Assembly (NCBI RefSeq): GCF_000150955.2
Contig: NC_011698.1
Coordinates: forward strand, 1-64,000
Reading direction: 5' to 3'
Origin: Phaeodactylum tricornutum CCAP 1055/1
Lineage: Eukaryota > Bacillariophyta > Bacillariophyceae > Surirellales > Neidiaceae
DNA: 64,000 nt
Under the pieces are notes generated by a model that made no database searches, was not told the DNA's origin, and saw only the letters and a list, made by a program, of their open reading frames with translations. Both the position numbers and the translations under genes were made by a program. Below, in pieces: positions 1 through 9,935 of this stretch; the first letter of the stretch is position 1; every line of letters starts with the position of its first letter.

Positions 1-1763
1 CATTACTTATCGCAGCGTTGAATTCGATGCAAATACTTGGTGCTGATGCACAAAACGCATATTTGAATGCCCCAGTTCGAGAAAAGGTATATACGACATG
101 TGGTCCAGAATTTGGGAATTCGACGGAAGGTCATTATGCAATTATCGTTCGAGCGTTGTATGGTTTGAAGTCAAGTGGAGCAGCATGGCGTGCTCACTTA
201 GCTGCAACAATGGAAGAATTAATGTTTACCTCTTGTATTGCAGATCCAGATGTTTGGTTAAGACCATTTCAGAATGAAGGTGGTCTCGAATTTTATGAGT
301 ATGTACTTATTTACACGGATGATTTCCTATGTATCAGTCATGATCCGAAGAGTATCTTGGATACTATTGGAAAACATTTCAAGCTTAAACCGGAATCCAT
401 TAAGACACCGGATACTTATTTGGGAGCGAATCTTGGACACTTTTCACTTCCCGATAAGCCAGACAAGCCGCGATGGTCTATGAGTTCGACAAATTATGTG
501 AAACAAGCTGTCGCAAATGTTGAGAAAGATTTGGACGAAATCAAAAGAGGTTTGCCTAACAAAGTGTCGTCGCCAATGTCGACGAAATATCGACCAGAAC
601 TTGATGTTTCTCCTGTGTTGAATGCAGAGCGTGCTAACTATTTTCAGTCTCAGATTGGTGTTTTGAGATGGGCAGTTGAAATTGGTCGAATTGATATTAT
701 GTGTGAAGTATCTATGCTTTCATCATTTCTCGCGATGCCACGAGAAGGACACTTGAGTGCTGTTCTTCATATTTTTGCTTATTTGAAATCTCACAACAGG
801 TCACGACTCGTGTTTGATGATTCGTATGCTGATATTGAGAACCATTTTATAGATGGCGCAGATTGGACGGATTTTTATGGTAATGTGAAGGAACCTATTC
901 CGCCGAATGCTCCGAAGCCACGTGGTAGGGCTGTGGAGATTACTGCTTTTGTTGACGCTGACCATGCTGGAGACAAAGTCACTCGTCGTTCACGAACAGG
1001 TGTTTTGATCTATCTTAATCGTGCTCCGATTATGTGGTTTTCGAAGCGTCAGAATTCTGTCGAAACGTCTTCGTTTGGAAGTGAGTTTGTTGCGTTAAAG
1101 ATTGCTACGGAGATGATACAGGGTTTGAGGTATAAGTTACGGATGATGGGAATTCCGATTGATGGTCCGGCTAGAGTTTTGTGCGACAATATGTCGGTGG
1201 TACACAATACTACAGCACCGGAATCGATGTTGAAGAAGAAGAGTAATGCTATTGCATATCACTTTGTACGAGAGAATGTCGCAATGGGAGTTATCAAGAT
1301 TGCTTATGAGCCGTCGGAGACAAACTTAGCCGATGCGCTAACAAAGGTTCAGTCAGCCCCAGTACGACAGAATCTTATGCGTCAAGTTTTATATTGAGTC
1401 AAATGAAGAAGGGTTTGCCGACTTTCCCGTTTCGATGAAGCCAGTATCGGAACAAATTGCATTTGCAATACTACATGTCATTGCATGCAGTGTCGAAGTT
1501 TTATTTTACAAGTTGTGGATCCCTATTTTTCCCATAGTGGTTTTGAGGGGACACATCTCTCCATGTCCATGTCTATGTTTATGGTTTCGATGTGTGGGGA
1601 CTAGAAAACCCCTACGTCAAGCGGTACATGAGGGGTTCATATCCCTAAGTCTATCAGATAAGTCTATAATCTTGTGTATTTACGCCTTTGGTCGCCTACG
1701 AAAGTATGCGGGATCCTTTCGGTTCCTTAGACGATTCTAGCCCGTTATCGTTGCAGTTTTCTA
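1..1763 (+). mobile_element. Family I copia-type retrotransposon A, 3' part only
   Basis: This is the 3' portion of a Ty1/copia-type LTR retrotransposon that enters from the left window edge. The visible coding part (to about 1,397) is the reverse transcriptase and RNase H end of pol, closely similar to elements B, F and G: it has the YTDD-type polymerase motif near residue 100 and the FVDADHAGD RNase H start near residue 313. A short 3' untranslated stretch with a purine-rich GTGGGGAC tract leads into the 3' LTR. No break is evident in the visible portion, but the rest of the element lies outside the window. It appears to be inserted in an older family II element, because family II pol sequence follows directly after its LTR. 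Confidence 0.9.
1602..1763 (+). repeat. 3' LTR of element A (family I)
   Basis: This 162-bp LTR starts TAGAAAACCCC and ends GCAGTTTTCTA, the same inverted ends as the other family I LTRs. The two ends match those of F and G (ACCC.TACG.CAAGC near the start, CCCGTTATCGTTGCAG near the end) while the middle is different, so it is a distinct LTR subfamily. The 5' boundary is set by the purine tract and by alignment to F. Confidence 0.8.
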
Positions 1764-3479
1764 CATCATCACAGTTGACACCACATCATCACAAGTGACA
1801 TCACCACAAGTAGTGACATCATCACAAATAGTCCATCCATCTGTCAACACCACCCATGACAAATGGTCTGCCCATCTGTTAGCAATCACTCATACACATC
1901 CAAGACTCAAAATGGATAAAATCCTGACAAGAAGATCCGAATCCATACAATATATGATGTCAAGCACAATGGAAGGCACAAGGCCAGGATGGTAGCTGGT
2001 GGACATCTTACTCCTGTACCTCTTGAAAGTGTGTATTCTGTAGTTGTCTCGCTACAAAGCTTGCGTATTGTTGTATTCCTAGCTGAACTCAACAGTCTAA
2101 AGCTATGGGGAGCAGACATAGGGAATGCATACCTGGAAGCCAAGACCAAAGAAAAGGTCTTTGTTGTAGCTGGTCCGGAATTTACTGAGCTAGAAGGGCA
2201 CATTCTTGTTATCAACAAAGCATTGTATGGTCTCAGGAGCAGTGGACTCCAATGGCATGAGAGATTTGCGGACACCCTTTGGGACCTTGGGTTCACAGCA
2301 AGTAAGGCCGACTCAGATGTCTGGATACAAACCAATCATAGAGTCTACAAATACCTTGCGGTCTGGGTTGACGACATTGCCGCTGCAGCTCACAGTCCTG
2401 GAGATATCATTGATCAACTCAAGGAGCGACACTAGTACAAGCTCAAAGGTGTTGGTCCTCTTGAATACCACTTGGGATGTACTTTTGAGCGAGACAAGGA
2501 CGGCACTCTTTCATACCACCCAAAGAAATGTATTGCACGTATGATGGAGCAGTATGAGAGGATATATGGTGAACAGCCCAAGATGTATGTGTCCCCACTA
2601 GAGAATGGAGACCATCCGGAACTAGATGCTACATCGGAACTCAGTGAAGATGGGATAAAGCAGTACCAGTCACTCATTGGGAGCTTGCAATGGCTCATCA
2701 CACTAGGTCAATTTGATATAGCCATTGCTGTTATGAGTATGTCAAGATTTCGAGTGGCACCCCATGAAGGACATCTTGATTGACTCAAGCAGATGTACGG
2801 TTACGTTAAGAAGATGAAGAATGGTGCTATTTGGGTTTGTACTGATGAGCCCGACTACTCAGAACTACCGGACAAGCGTCATAGCTGGGCAACTTCTGTA
2901 TACAGGGATGTCAAAGAACTTCTTCCTCATGATGCACCAACAGCACTTGGAAAGCATGTCACTCTAACAAGCTACGTTGATGCAAACCTATACCACAATA
3001 TGGTAACAGGTTGTTCTGTGACAGGAGTACTCCATCTTATCAACAAGACTCCCTTTGAATGGTTCTCAAAGCGTCAGGCTACCGTGGAGACTGCCACCTA
3101 TGGGTCTGAGTTTGTTGCAGCTCGGATTGCAGTTGAGCAAATCATGGACATCTGTACTACCCTCCGTTACCTTGGAGTGTTAGTGACAGGAAAGACAATC
3201 TTGTTTGGTGACAACCAGTCAGTGATTACTAGCTCAACAGAACCTCAGTTGCCCATAAACAAGCGTCATAATGCATTGTCTTATCATTGCGTTTGTGAGT
3301 CAATTGCAGCAGGAGTTGTTGATTTCCAGAAAATCTTGGGAGCCAAAGATGTGGCAGATGTGCTCAGTAAGCACTGGGGTTTTGCATGGCCAGTCCTTAA
3401 GCCACACTTGTTCTGGCAAGGTGATACATCAAATTGTGAGGTGAAGACTTTAAAGACCCCCAAGCAGGCTGATGGGGAG

Positions 3480-4502
3480 TGTTACGGTATGCCTCCTTGC
3501 AACATGTCTCATAGACATGATTCGCCTAACATGGATGTCGCAAGTGTGAATCAAAACTATGCACATGGAGTTAAGGAGGCGCGCACAGAAATATTGTCAG
3601 CCTTATTTCGTGGCCACGTGGACTCACAATAAAGGGAGCATTTGTAAAATTGCTATGTTTCTGGAGGCGCATGTGTTTAGTCCTTACTTGTCGGTTTACA
3701 AGACCAAGGTACAGTGAAATACAATCGGAACATAGGAGATACAATTGCGGGAACAAAAGGGGTACCACAAACCACATGGTGGGATTGAACAAGATCCTAT
3801 ACTCACCATAGGTATTGTGCAAGGAACTTATAGTTCCGAAAGTATATATACATGTGAAAGAAAGGTTGCCTATTGAGATTATGGCAGCTGTGGAAGATCA
3901 AAGATTCAATGGCATTTTTGTGGGATTGTTCACTGGACTGAACAACAGATTGACTAGTTTGTAGAAGGTAATGACCCACTCTTTGTTTTTTAAGTTCATT
4001 GATCCAAATTGCATTCTACGCATAGGTCCTTGTATCCGCTGTCTAACCCGTGGGGAGCATTGTCAACAAGTTGAGTTTTACAGTCCCTAAGTCTCTTAGG
4101 TGTATTGCAGGTTGTTTGTCTCAACGCCCACCTTTGTTTACTACTCACTGTCCTAACAGCGATCTGTCCTACGGTTGTGCTTTGGTGGTACTCTGTAACA
4201 ATCTGTCACATGGTAAGAGGTCTTTTATTTGTATGAACAGACCAATTGTCATGGACTAGTAGTAGAATAATCTTCCTCTCATTGCTTTAGAAATTCATTG
4301 ATCCAAATATTGCATTAGCATAGGTCCTTGTATCCGCTGTCTAACCCGTGGGGAGCATTGTAAGCAAGCTGAGTTTTACAGTCCCTAAGTCCGCTTAGGT
4401 GTATTGCAGGTCCTTTGTAATAACGCCCACTTGCGTTTACCAGGTATTGTCAACATTGCGTTATTCCTGTCTTTTGTACATACATTGTTGTACTATGTAA
4501 CA
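3480..4502 (+). repeat. 3' LTR of the family II element
   Basis: The LTR starts TGTTACGG right after the purine tract and ends TATGTAACA, giving canonical TG...CA ends. Its start matches the solo LTR at 13,903-14,520 (read on the minus strand), including CAACATGTCTC, and its end matches ACATTG...ACATAACA there. It is about 400 bp longer than that solo LTR, largely because of an internal tandem duplication of about 298 bp. Confidence 0.75.
3990..4487 (+). repeat. Internal tandem duplication (about 298-bp period) in the family II LTR
   Basis: The block beginning TTCATTGATCCAAAT, followed by GGTCCTTGTATCCGCTG and TTTTACAGTCCCTAAGTC, occurs at about 3,991 and again at about 4,292, with small differences. 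The solo LTR elsewhere in the window has this block once, so the duplication arose in this copy or its sublineage. Confidence 0.75.
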
Positions 4503-4551
4503 CCTTCAGGGAGTTTTTCACCTTTTCCCATCCCCTTCAGTAGATTTCCTC

Positions 4552-4627
4552 TAAAACAAAACTTATAAACTTGTCCCCACAATATAGGGATATTGAACCC
4601 CCATATGCTTGTCGTAGGGTTTTTCCA
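4552..4627 (-). repeat. Family I LTR fragment
   Basis: Read on the minus strand, this stretch matches the start of the F/G-type LTR (the ACCCTACGACAAGCATATGG-like region and the adjoining TATCCCTATA segment) with several differences. It is truncated, and the TIR element at 4,636 lies a few bases beyond the LTR start. It is an old remnant. Confidence 0.5.
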
Positions 4628-4635
4628 TTGGAAAA

Positions 4636-5692
4636 GAGGAAAAGCGCTATTTCGGCCTCTGCGACATGAAAAAATCGCTATTTCGGCCAAATCTGAAAAT
4701 TTCTAAGTACTTTAGATTGAGCGCGAAACGGCTGGTAAGCAAATTTAGCAAGTAGAAAATAATCCAATGCTTGGTGAATGCTCTGTATATGATATAGCAG
4801 AGGTATTGCACTGGAATTTTACAGATGCTGGCCATAGGGAGAGTGAAATTGCTGGGGTGGTGCTGTAGGACTGGAGTTTGCCATAGGTACCAAGGCCACT
4901 CGGAACCAATAGCTCCATTCACAACAGTGACCGAAAAATTGAGGGGATATGATGGTTGCCAAGCTTGTTGTAGGGTCAAAGGATACGGATGACTAGTATC
5001 AGTTGGGGGGGGGGGGGGGGGGAGTGGAGGACTTTTCCAGAGACACTGGAGCCTGGACGGCAGTCACCATAGGGGTTGATGGGGGAATTGCCAAGATGTG
5101 CAGAGTGGATGGTGACGGGAAGGGACACTGCCTTGGCAGTTGCTGTTGCAATGGTGGCGTCATTTTCCCAGGCACGCGCTGCTTCTTTGCGACGTTGCTT
5201 TTTGAGTCTTTGGCGTTGCCTTTCTGCTTCAATGCGTTGCGCTTGCAGCAGCTTGGCACGTCACGGTTTCTCAATTTCCTTTTGAGTTTGGATTGGTGCA
5301 AAGTCGAATGGGAGCAGTGGAGTTGGGCGACGTAGGGTAGAGCTTTGTACAATTTTTCTGGGCATGCCAACGGTTGAGACTCCAGCAGGGTTCTGTACGA
5401 CAATTTTTTGGCTGCAAGCTCAATCCCAGTCCCCGGATTGGGACTTCTGACTGGATAGAGTTTTGTGAAGTCCGTCCCGGGTTCATGGGTTGGAAGCAGC
5501 TCATCCATGCCAGCGCGATACCTCCGCTATATTATAAACAGAGCATACACCAAGCATTTGATTTTTTCTAATTGCCAATTTTACTTATAAGCCGTTTCGC
5601 GCTCAATCAAAAGTACTTACAGTTAGAAATTTTCAGATTTGGCCGAAATAGCGATTTTTCATGTCGCAGAGGCCGAAATAGCGGTTTTCCTC
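4636..5692. mobile_element. Mutator-like TIR element, non-autonomous
   Basis: The ends are long inverted repeats of about 120 bp: GAGGAAAAGCGCTATTTCGG on the left pairs with GCGGTTTTCCTC on the right, and the match continues inward through GGCCAAATCTGAAAATTTCT and AGCGCGAAACGGCT. Both sides are flanked by a perfect 9-bp direct repeat ATTGGAAAA (4,627-4,635 and 5,693-5,701), the target-site length typical of Mutator-like elements. No transposase is present. The 1-kb interior has a G17 run near 5,006 and one open frame on the minus strand, so it may be a Pack-MULE-type carrier of captured DNA. The superfamily call is inference from the duplication length and TIR length. Confidence 0.75.
4999..5508 (-). 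CDS. Hypothetical open frame inside the TIR element
   Basis: This 169-codon frame begins with ATG and fills about half of the transposon interior. The product would be basic and rich in Lys, Ser and Pro, with a C-terminal proline run encoded by the homopolymer near 5,006. I recognise no domain. It could be a captured host gene fragment or a chance frame; the low complexity and lack of recognisable similarity favour caution. Confidence 0.25.
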   Translation of the reverse strand: MDELLPTHEPGTDFTKLYPVRSPNPGTGIELAAKKLSYRTLLESQPLACPEKLYKALPYVAQLHCSHSTLHQSKLKRKLRNRDVPSCCKRNALKQKGNAKDSKSNVAKKQRVPGKMTPPLQQQLPRQCPFPSPSTLHILAIPPSTPMVTAVQAPVSLEKSSTPPPPPPN

Positions 5693-5701
5693 ATTGGAAA
5701 A

Positions 5702-6182
5702 CGATTCTAATTTACAGTTACTGTTAGAGTCGGATTTCAAAAACGACTCTATTTTTTTCTGAAAAATTCTCCACGGATTTTAGAAACGCCAGCCGGATCC
5801 TCTAAATACTTAATGACTGGTCGTTATTTTTCGGGACTCACATTCAAGGCTTTGCGGCAAGCCCGAGGCAAACGTGTTGCAATAGAGTTCTGACCCCAAA
5901 GTACTGCTGTACCAGGAAGATCCAACTGGTGTCCGCTTGGACAACACCCTTTTGTTGCATCAGCAACTTGACTGTTAGAGGCTTTTATTGCTCTAATAAA
6001 GTCCTTTCATTGGTAGTATACTGCGATGGGAAGTGCTTCCTTGATGGACAAAAGAGTATCCGCAGAATAGTTTGTTGCTACGCTCAGGGCACAACTACTC
6101 TCACGAAAGTTACTTACGACCAGGATCGAACACATCAGTCAGGACTAGAAACCCTTGTAATCTTTAAGATACTTTTCATAAT
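5702..6182. other. Intergenic, 3' flank of the glycosyltransferase gene
   Basis: I see no supported gene here. The stretch lies between the right end of the TIR element and the stop codon of the minus-strand glycosyltransferase-like gene, so part of it should be that gene's 3' untranslated region. Confidence 0.5.
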
Positions 6183-9059
6183 TTAGGTATTGACATTGAG
6201 TTTCCTTGTCGGGACTGGCCCATACAGTGCATCAAACAAAGACAGGGCATGCTTTGACCAAATCTTGCGTTGAAGTGAGTTAGTCTTATCAACCCATGGC
6301 TTTTGTTGACCTTGAAAATGAACAATACGCCACTCGCTAATATCATTGATTGTGAACACGGAATCTTCTGAATCGTCCAAGAACATGTTCCAAGCCGAGT
6401 CAAGTTTTCCATGAGTTCCATTACATTGCATGTTCATGGAAATTTGGACATCTCCACCAAGCGTAAATGACCAGTACGAAGCTACCGTTTCTATAAAGCG
6501 ACTTCTGCGCAATTTTCCAAGGTCTAGAACCATCACCGCAGTGTCAAAAATCGGTATGTCTAAACTGTCTTTCTTCAGTAATTGTGAGGGGGTTGTAGCA
6601 TTCAGAGCTGTCATCAAAGCACCAATTGACGTTTTTTTCGCAGAGTTCCTGGCGACAATACCACAATTTGGGATGACCTTTGAGGTAGACCACATTGGCC
6701 TAAGTGACTTTAGGATAATGGCATCACTATCAATCCAAAGAGCTTTTCCCACACACGGAAGAACCCGTGGCAAAAGAAGCTTGGCAGCATGTTCTCGAAA
6801 CATCTTTGGAATGCCCACATGTGCTTGGTCCAGCGGTATTGTGTACACCTTTGCGTTGGGGAACCATCGAAGCACCATCCACCGGACAATGCACCGCTGC
6901 TTGGCATTCATATTATCCGCAAGGAAATAGAACACAAATTGTTCTCTTGGGTTGGACTTGTACAGTGCATGAATCCAGCTGGAGAGAATTGGCTTGGAGT
7001 GTAGCCACATCGGATTGATTGCGGTTGCAATGTGAATGGCATCATTGTCATAATGGTCTTCCTTGGTTGCTCTACACACATCCGCTTCAGGAGGGTACTC
7101 CCATGATGTTGGAATAACACCAAACTTTCTTGCAGAATCAGTTAGTTCCCCATGACACATTGTTAACACTTGAAGCGCATTTCGCTTGACCTCAAGAAAT
7201 GCTGGGTTGGGGTTAGGTGGCGGCTGATCCCAATTGAAGGAAGCAAGAGCTTCTGACCCATTGACAGTGTTTACAGTGTGTACGGCATCCTGTAGACCGC
7301 TAAAACGCGCCCCATCGACACCTCCACCTCCGGGCATATTGTGATCCATGATCAGAATCACGGGCGTCCCCATGGAGGCAGCCGGTAACGCAATGTGGAG
7401 ACGCTGAGTGATAACCAGCTTGGCCTTTTGCAAGCGAAGCTTCATTTCGTTAGCTAAAAAGTATCTTGCCACCTGGTCATCTATAACACTTTTGTTCACA
7501 AGGTTTGCCGAAAGCTTCACAGCGCCCAACGTGATGTGGTCCGGTAACAGCTGGAGACCATTTTTGTTGACGTCGACAATTAAAACCTCATTGTTCTGCT
7601 CCTTCGAAGCACGCCATTTACTCCAGGTTGGTAGGAGAGTCATTGTCATGCACCCTGAAAAGACAGAGTGGACACCAATTGACTTCAAGAACCTTTGTGA
7701 TTCCGTGTCACGAGCCCCAATAGGCCAGTGTTGGTTTAAGTATGCCTTTGATTTGTTGACGTCCTGTTTGATTTTGTTGTTGTTAAGATGCATTGAAACA
7801 AAGACAGGCTCCAGTTTTCCAGGCGGAGGCCAGATCCAATTCCCATCCCCCCACCAGGCATTGAGGAACACTGTTGTTGGCGTCAACGCTGATTGAGATG
7901 GGGAGTGAACAGTCACTTCACCTGTGGCAGAAAAGTTTTTGGAGGCAATTACACTCACTACGTCAAGTCTGTCTCTTTCTACAAGGTACCCGGGGATCCC
8001 ACGAAACTGCAGGCCTGCTAGCCCCTGCATTTCATCACCTTTATTCATGTTGTGATCACCTACAACCTTCAAGGAGTGCCGCCTCGCCTGATAGCTGAGT
8101 GTCCCAAAATGTCTTCCAGGGCGACGCTCCATAACGGACTCTGTTTCTGTTGTTATTCCCATATTTAAAAGAGATAGCTGAGCATCAAGACAGATCGTCA
8201 TTCTGGCGCATAGGACATCCCACTGTATGTTTACTGGCCAATTGGACGCGACGTATTTTGGCCACTGATAAACATGTAGCATCTCATCCATGAGAGCTTC
8301 AATGACTTTATTTGTAGGGGGGGCCGCTACAGCATAGAGACCACCGCCAGAGCCCGGCTTCACTAGCATTTGATCATCAGCCGTCAAGAGCACGGCATCG
8401 TCTTGACCCAATGATCCAAGATCACTGGCATTCAACACGTCGGACCCCGGTAAGAGTACCATACCACCATACTTCCAGATAACAACAAGTTGCATAACAA
8501 CTTGAAGAGTTTGTTCGAAATGATTCGCTGATAAGAGCTTCGCCAAAACATGATCTCCAACCCAGTCCTCCAGTGGAGAATCTTGCGCCAACCTCGGTGC
8601 GACCATATGCTGGATCCAGATGCAGGAGCGTTTAGGGACGGCCTTGTGTGCGACAGTTACACATAAACTTGAGCCACAGTATACAGCTACTTGAATTCCC
8701 GGCAAGGCAGACGCAAGTCCTTCCATGGTTCTTTTCATGGCCTCCAACGTGGGTGGATCGTCATACGCCCAGACCAGACTTACTGGACCACCATTGGCTA
8801 GCGGTCGGCAGCCGTTATCATCAGATGTTACTGTCGCTTGGCTTGGTGACGATTTTGACGCAATAATAGATGGAGCTGGCCATTTCGTGGACAGCTGTGC
8901 TTCCGAGGAACCAGCAAAAGGACAGTCAAGTACACGGAGTGAATAGAAACCGGAGAACACAGTGCAAACGGTAGCAGCGACCAAAGGAATCCGGTACCAA
9001 TTGGAGTTTTGCGGTCTTGACGGCACCGTATGGACACGGCTTATATGTTTAGTAACCAT
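6183..9059 (-). CDS. Three-domain glycosyltransferase / pyruvyltransferase-like membrane protein
   Basis: The 958-residue product starts at the ATG at 9,059; the frame extends seven codons upstream only through a TTG. One hydrophobic segment (about residues 24-42) near the N-terminus predicts a type II Golgi or ER membrane protein with a lumenal catalytic part. Three regions follow. Residues about 92-330 resemble a GT32/DXD-type sugar transferase (WKYGGMVLLPGSD, where the usual DxD is altered). Residues about 395-630 resemble polysaccharide pyruvyl transferases as found in algae (VFLNAWWGDGNW, HWPIGARD, FSGCMTMTL, QRLHIALPAASMGTPVI). Residues about 672-958 look like a GT8 glycosyltransferase, with the metal-binding DSD in LWIDSDAIIL and a C-terminal HFQGQQKPW. 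Three carbohydrate-active modules in one chain suggest assembly of a surface or secreted polysaccharide or of a glycoprotein glycan. The precise substrate cannot be read from the sequence. The frame is intact and intronless. Confidence 0.85.
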   Translation of the reverse strand: MVTKHISRVHTVPSRPQNSNWYRIPLVAATVCTVFSGFYSLRVLDCPFAGSSEAQLSTKWPAPSIIASKSSPSQATVTSDDNGCRPLANGGPVSLVWAYDDPPTLEAMKRTMEGLASALPGIQVAVYCGSSLCVTVAHKAVPKRSCIWIQHMVAPRLAQDSPLEDWVGDHVLAKLLSANHFEQTLQVVMQLVVIWKYGGMVLLPGSDVLNASDLGSLGQDDAVLLTADDQMLVKPGSGGGLYAVAAPPTNKVIEALMDEMLHVYQWPKYVASNWPVNIQWDVLCARMTICLDAQLSLLNMGITTETESVMERRPGRHFGTLSYQARRHSLKVVGDHNMNKGDEMQGLAGLQFRGIPGYLVERDRLDVVSVIASKNFSATGEVTVHSPSQSALTPTTVFLNAWWGDGNWIWPPPGKLEPVFVSMHLNNNKIKQDVNKSKAYLNQHWPIGARDTESQRFLKSIGVHSVFSGCMTMTLLPTWSKWRASKEQNNEVLIVDVNKNGLQLLPDHITLGAVKLSANLVNKSVIDDQVARYFLANEMKLRLQKAKLVITQRLHIALPAASMGTPVILIMDHNMPGGGGVDGARFSGLQDAVHTVNTVNGSEALASFNWDQPPPNPNPAFLEVKRNALQVLTMCHGELTDSARKFGVIPTSWEYPPEADVCRATKEDHYDNDAIHIATAINPMWLHSKPILSSWIHALYKSNPREQFVFYFLADNMNAKQRCIVRWMVLRWFPNAKVYTIPLDQAHVGIPKMFREHAAKLLLPRVLPCVGKALWIDSDAIILKSLRPMWSTSKVIPNCGIVARNSAKKTSIGALMTALNATTPSQLLKKDSLDIPIFDTAVMVLDLGKLRRSRFIETVASYWSFTLGGDVQISMNMQCNGTHGKLDSAWNMFLDDSEDSVFTINDISEWRIVHFQGQQKPWVDKTNSLQRKIWSKHALSLFDALYGPVPTRKLNVNT

Positions 9060-9350
9060 TTTTTCTTGTGCAACAAACAAGTCCTTTCGATTTGTTTGCG
9101 TTGAAGAGATTGTCCAACAAAGTAGAATTTTTCTTGCTGACCGTGTTCAGGCTGGATAGTGTTCTCGGTTCAATCATCGTATCGCGCCTGACAGACTTAT
9201 TCTCCAATTCAAATAGTGAACTATATGCTCTAACTGTATAAGTCGGTCTTTGTTTTGAAATCCATTGTTTACAATTAGATCCATAATTACTGTCAGTTCA
9301 AAAACAATCTTTCTAAATAGGTTGGTTTATAACTTTGAAGGGCAAAAATA

Positions 9351-9653
9351 GAGGAAATCCCCTATTCGGGCCTCGTTGAGGCCGCAATTCCCCAATTCCG
9401 GCCTAATCCGAGATTTTTTAAGCGCACCAATACGCGACGAATATGTTTTGATTTTTTGCGTCAACTCTGATTGATCCCAATACATGAGAAATCTACTCTA
9501 CACAATCATAGACAAGTGTAAAGGATTAGATCTTAATTTATTTTTGTTACTTACCGTTGAAACATTTTTCGCGTTCAAAAACAGTCCTAAGAAAATCTCG
9601 GATTTGGCCGGAATAGGGGAATAGCGGCCTTGACGAGGCCCGAATAGCAAATT
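9351..9653. mobile_element. MITE with about 65-bp TIRs, related to the 4,636-5,692 element
   Basis: The left TIR (9,351-9,420) and right TIR (about 9,590-9,653) are inverted copies: CTATTCGGGCCTCG then CCGGCC.AATCCGAGATTTT in the reading direction of each end. The layout (CTATT.CGG.CCTC followed about 25 bp on by CGGCC.AATC.GA.A.TTT) matches the ends of the larger TIR element at 4,636, so the two are related families. The A-rich flanks share AAAAATA, a possible target-site duplication, but its exact length is unclear. The interior of about 170 bp has no coding capacity. Confidence 0.7.
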
Positions 9654-9863
9654 ATTTATAAAAATACTCTAAATATGAGCTACTTTTTTGCCCTCAACGA
9701 CATTTTTTCTTGATTCCAATGATAATTGTGTTCTTCATTCAAATAAGGTTACTTGCTTGACAGTTATAGTCCAGTCACAACGGCCTGTAGCGGGCCAGTA
9801 CTGTGCCGAAAGCGACCAACGAACTAAATGTGATTACCTTTGTGTAGGCAAAGCAATTCAAAA

Positions 9864-9935
9864 ATGCATACATACATAATAGATACATACATACTTAAAT
9901 TATTACATACATACTTAAATAATTACATACATACT
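9864..9935. repeat. Short tandem array (ACATACATACTTAAAT-like)
   Basis: CATACATA units with TTAAATTATTA spacers repeat three to four times. This is a simple repeat with no evident function. Confidence 0.7.

Larger units (their letters stand above)
1764..4502 (+). mobile_element. Family II copia-type retrotransposon, degraded 3' part
   Basis: This is a degraded copy of a second copia lineage. The internal part (about 1,795-3,470) encodes recognisable reverse transcriptase (a KARMVAGGH-like start, an ALYGL segment and a VWVDD-type polymerase site) followed by RNase H (SYVDAN start, EWFSKRQATVET, DNQSV). It is clearly diverged from family I. A purine tract GATGGGGAG precedes a long 3' LTR at 3,480. 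The copy is broken at several places and its 5' half is missing, cut at the junction with element A. It looks old. Confidence 0.8.

Noticed and set aside
1795-1900. CATCATCACA-type repeats after element A as a satellite
   Set aside because: Only a few imperfect units occur, and they run into recognisable family II pol sequence, so they are probably part of a low-complexity coding linker.
5003-5335. Plus-strand Gly-rich frame over the G17 run as a gene
   Set aside because: The run of Gly is an artefact of the homopolymer, and the frame lies inside a non-autonomous transposon.
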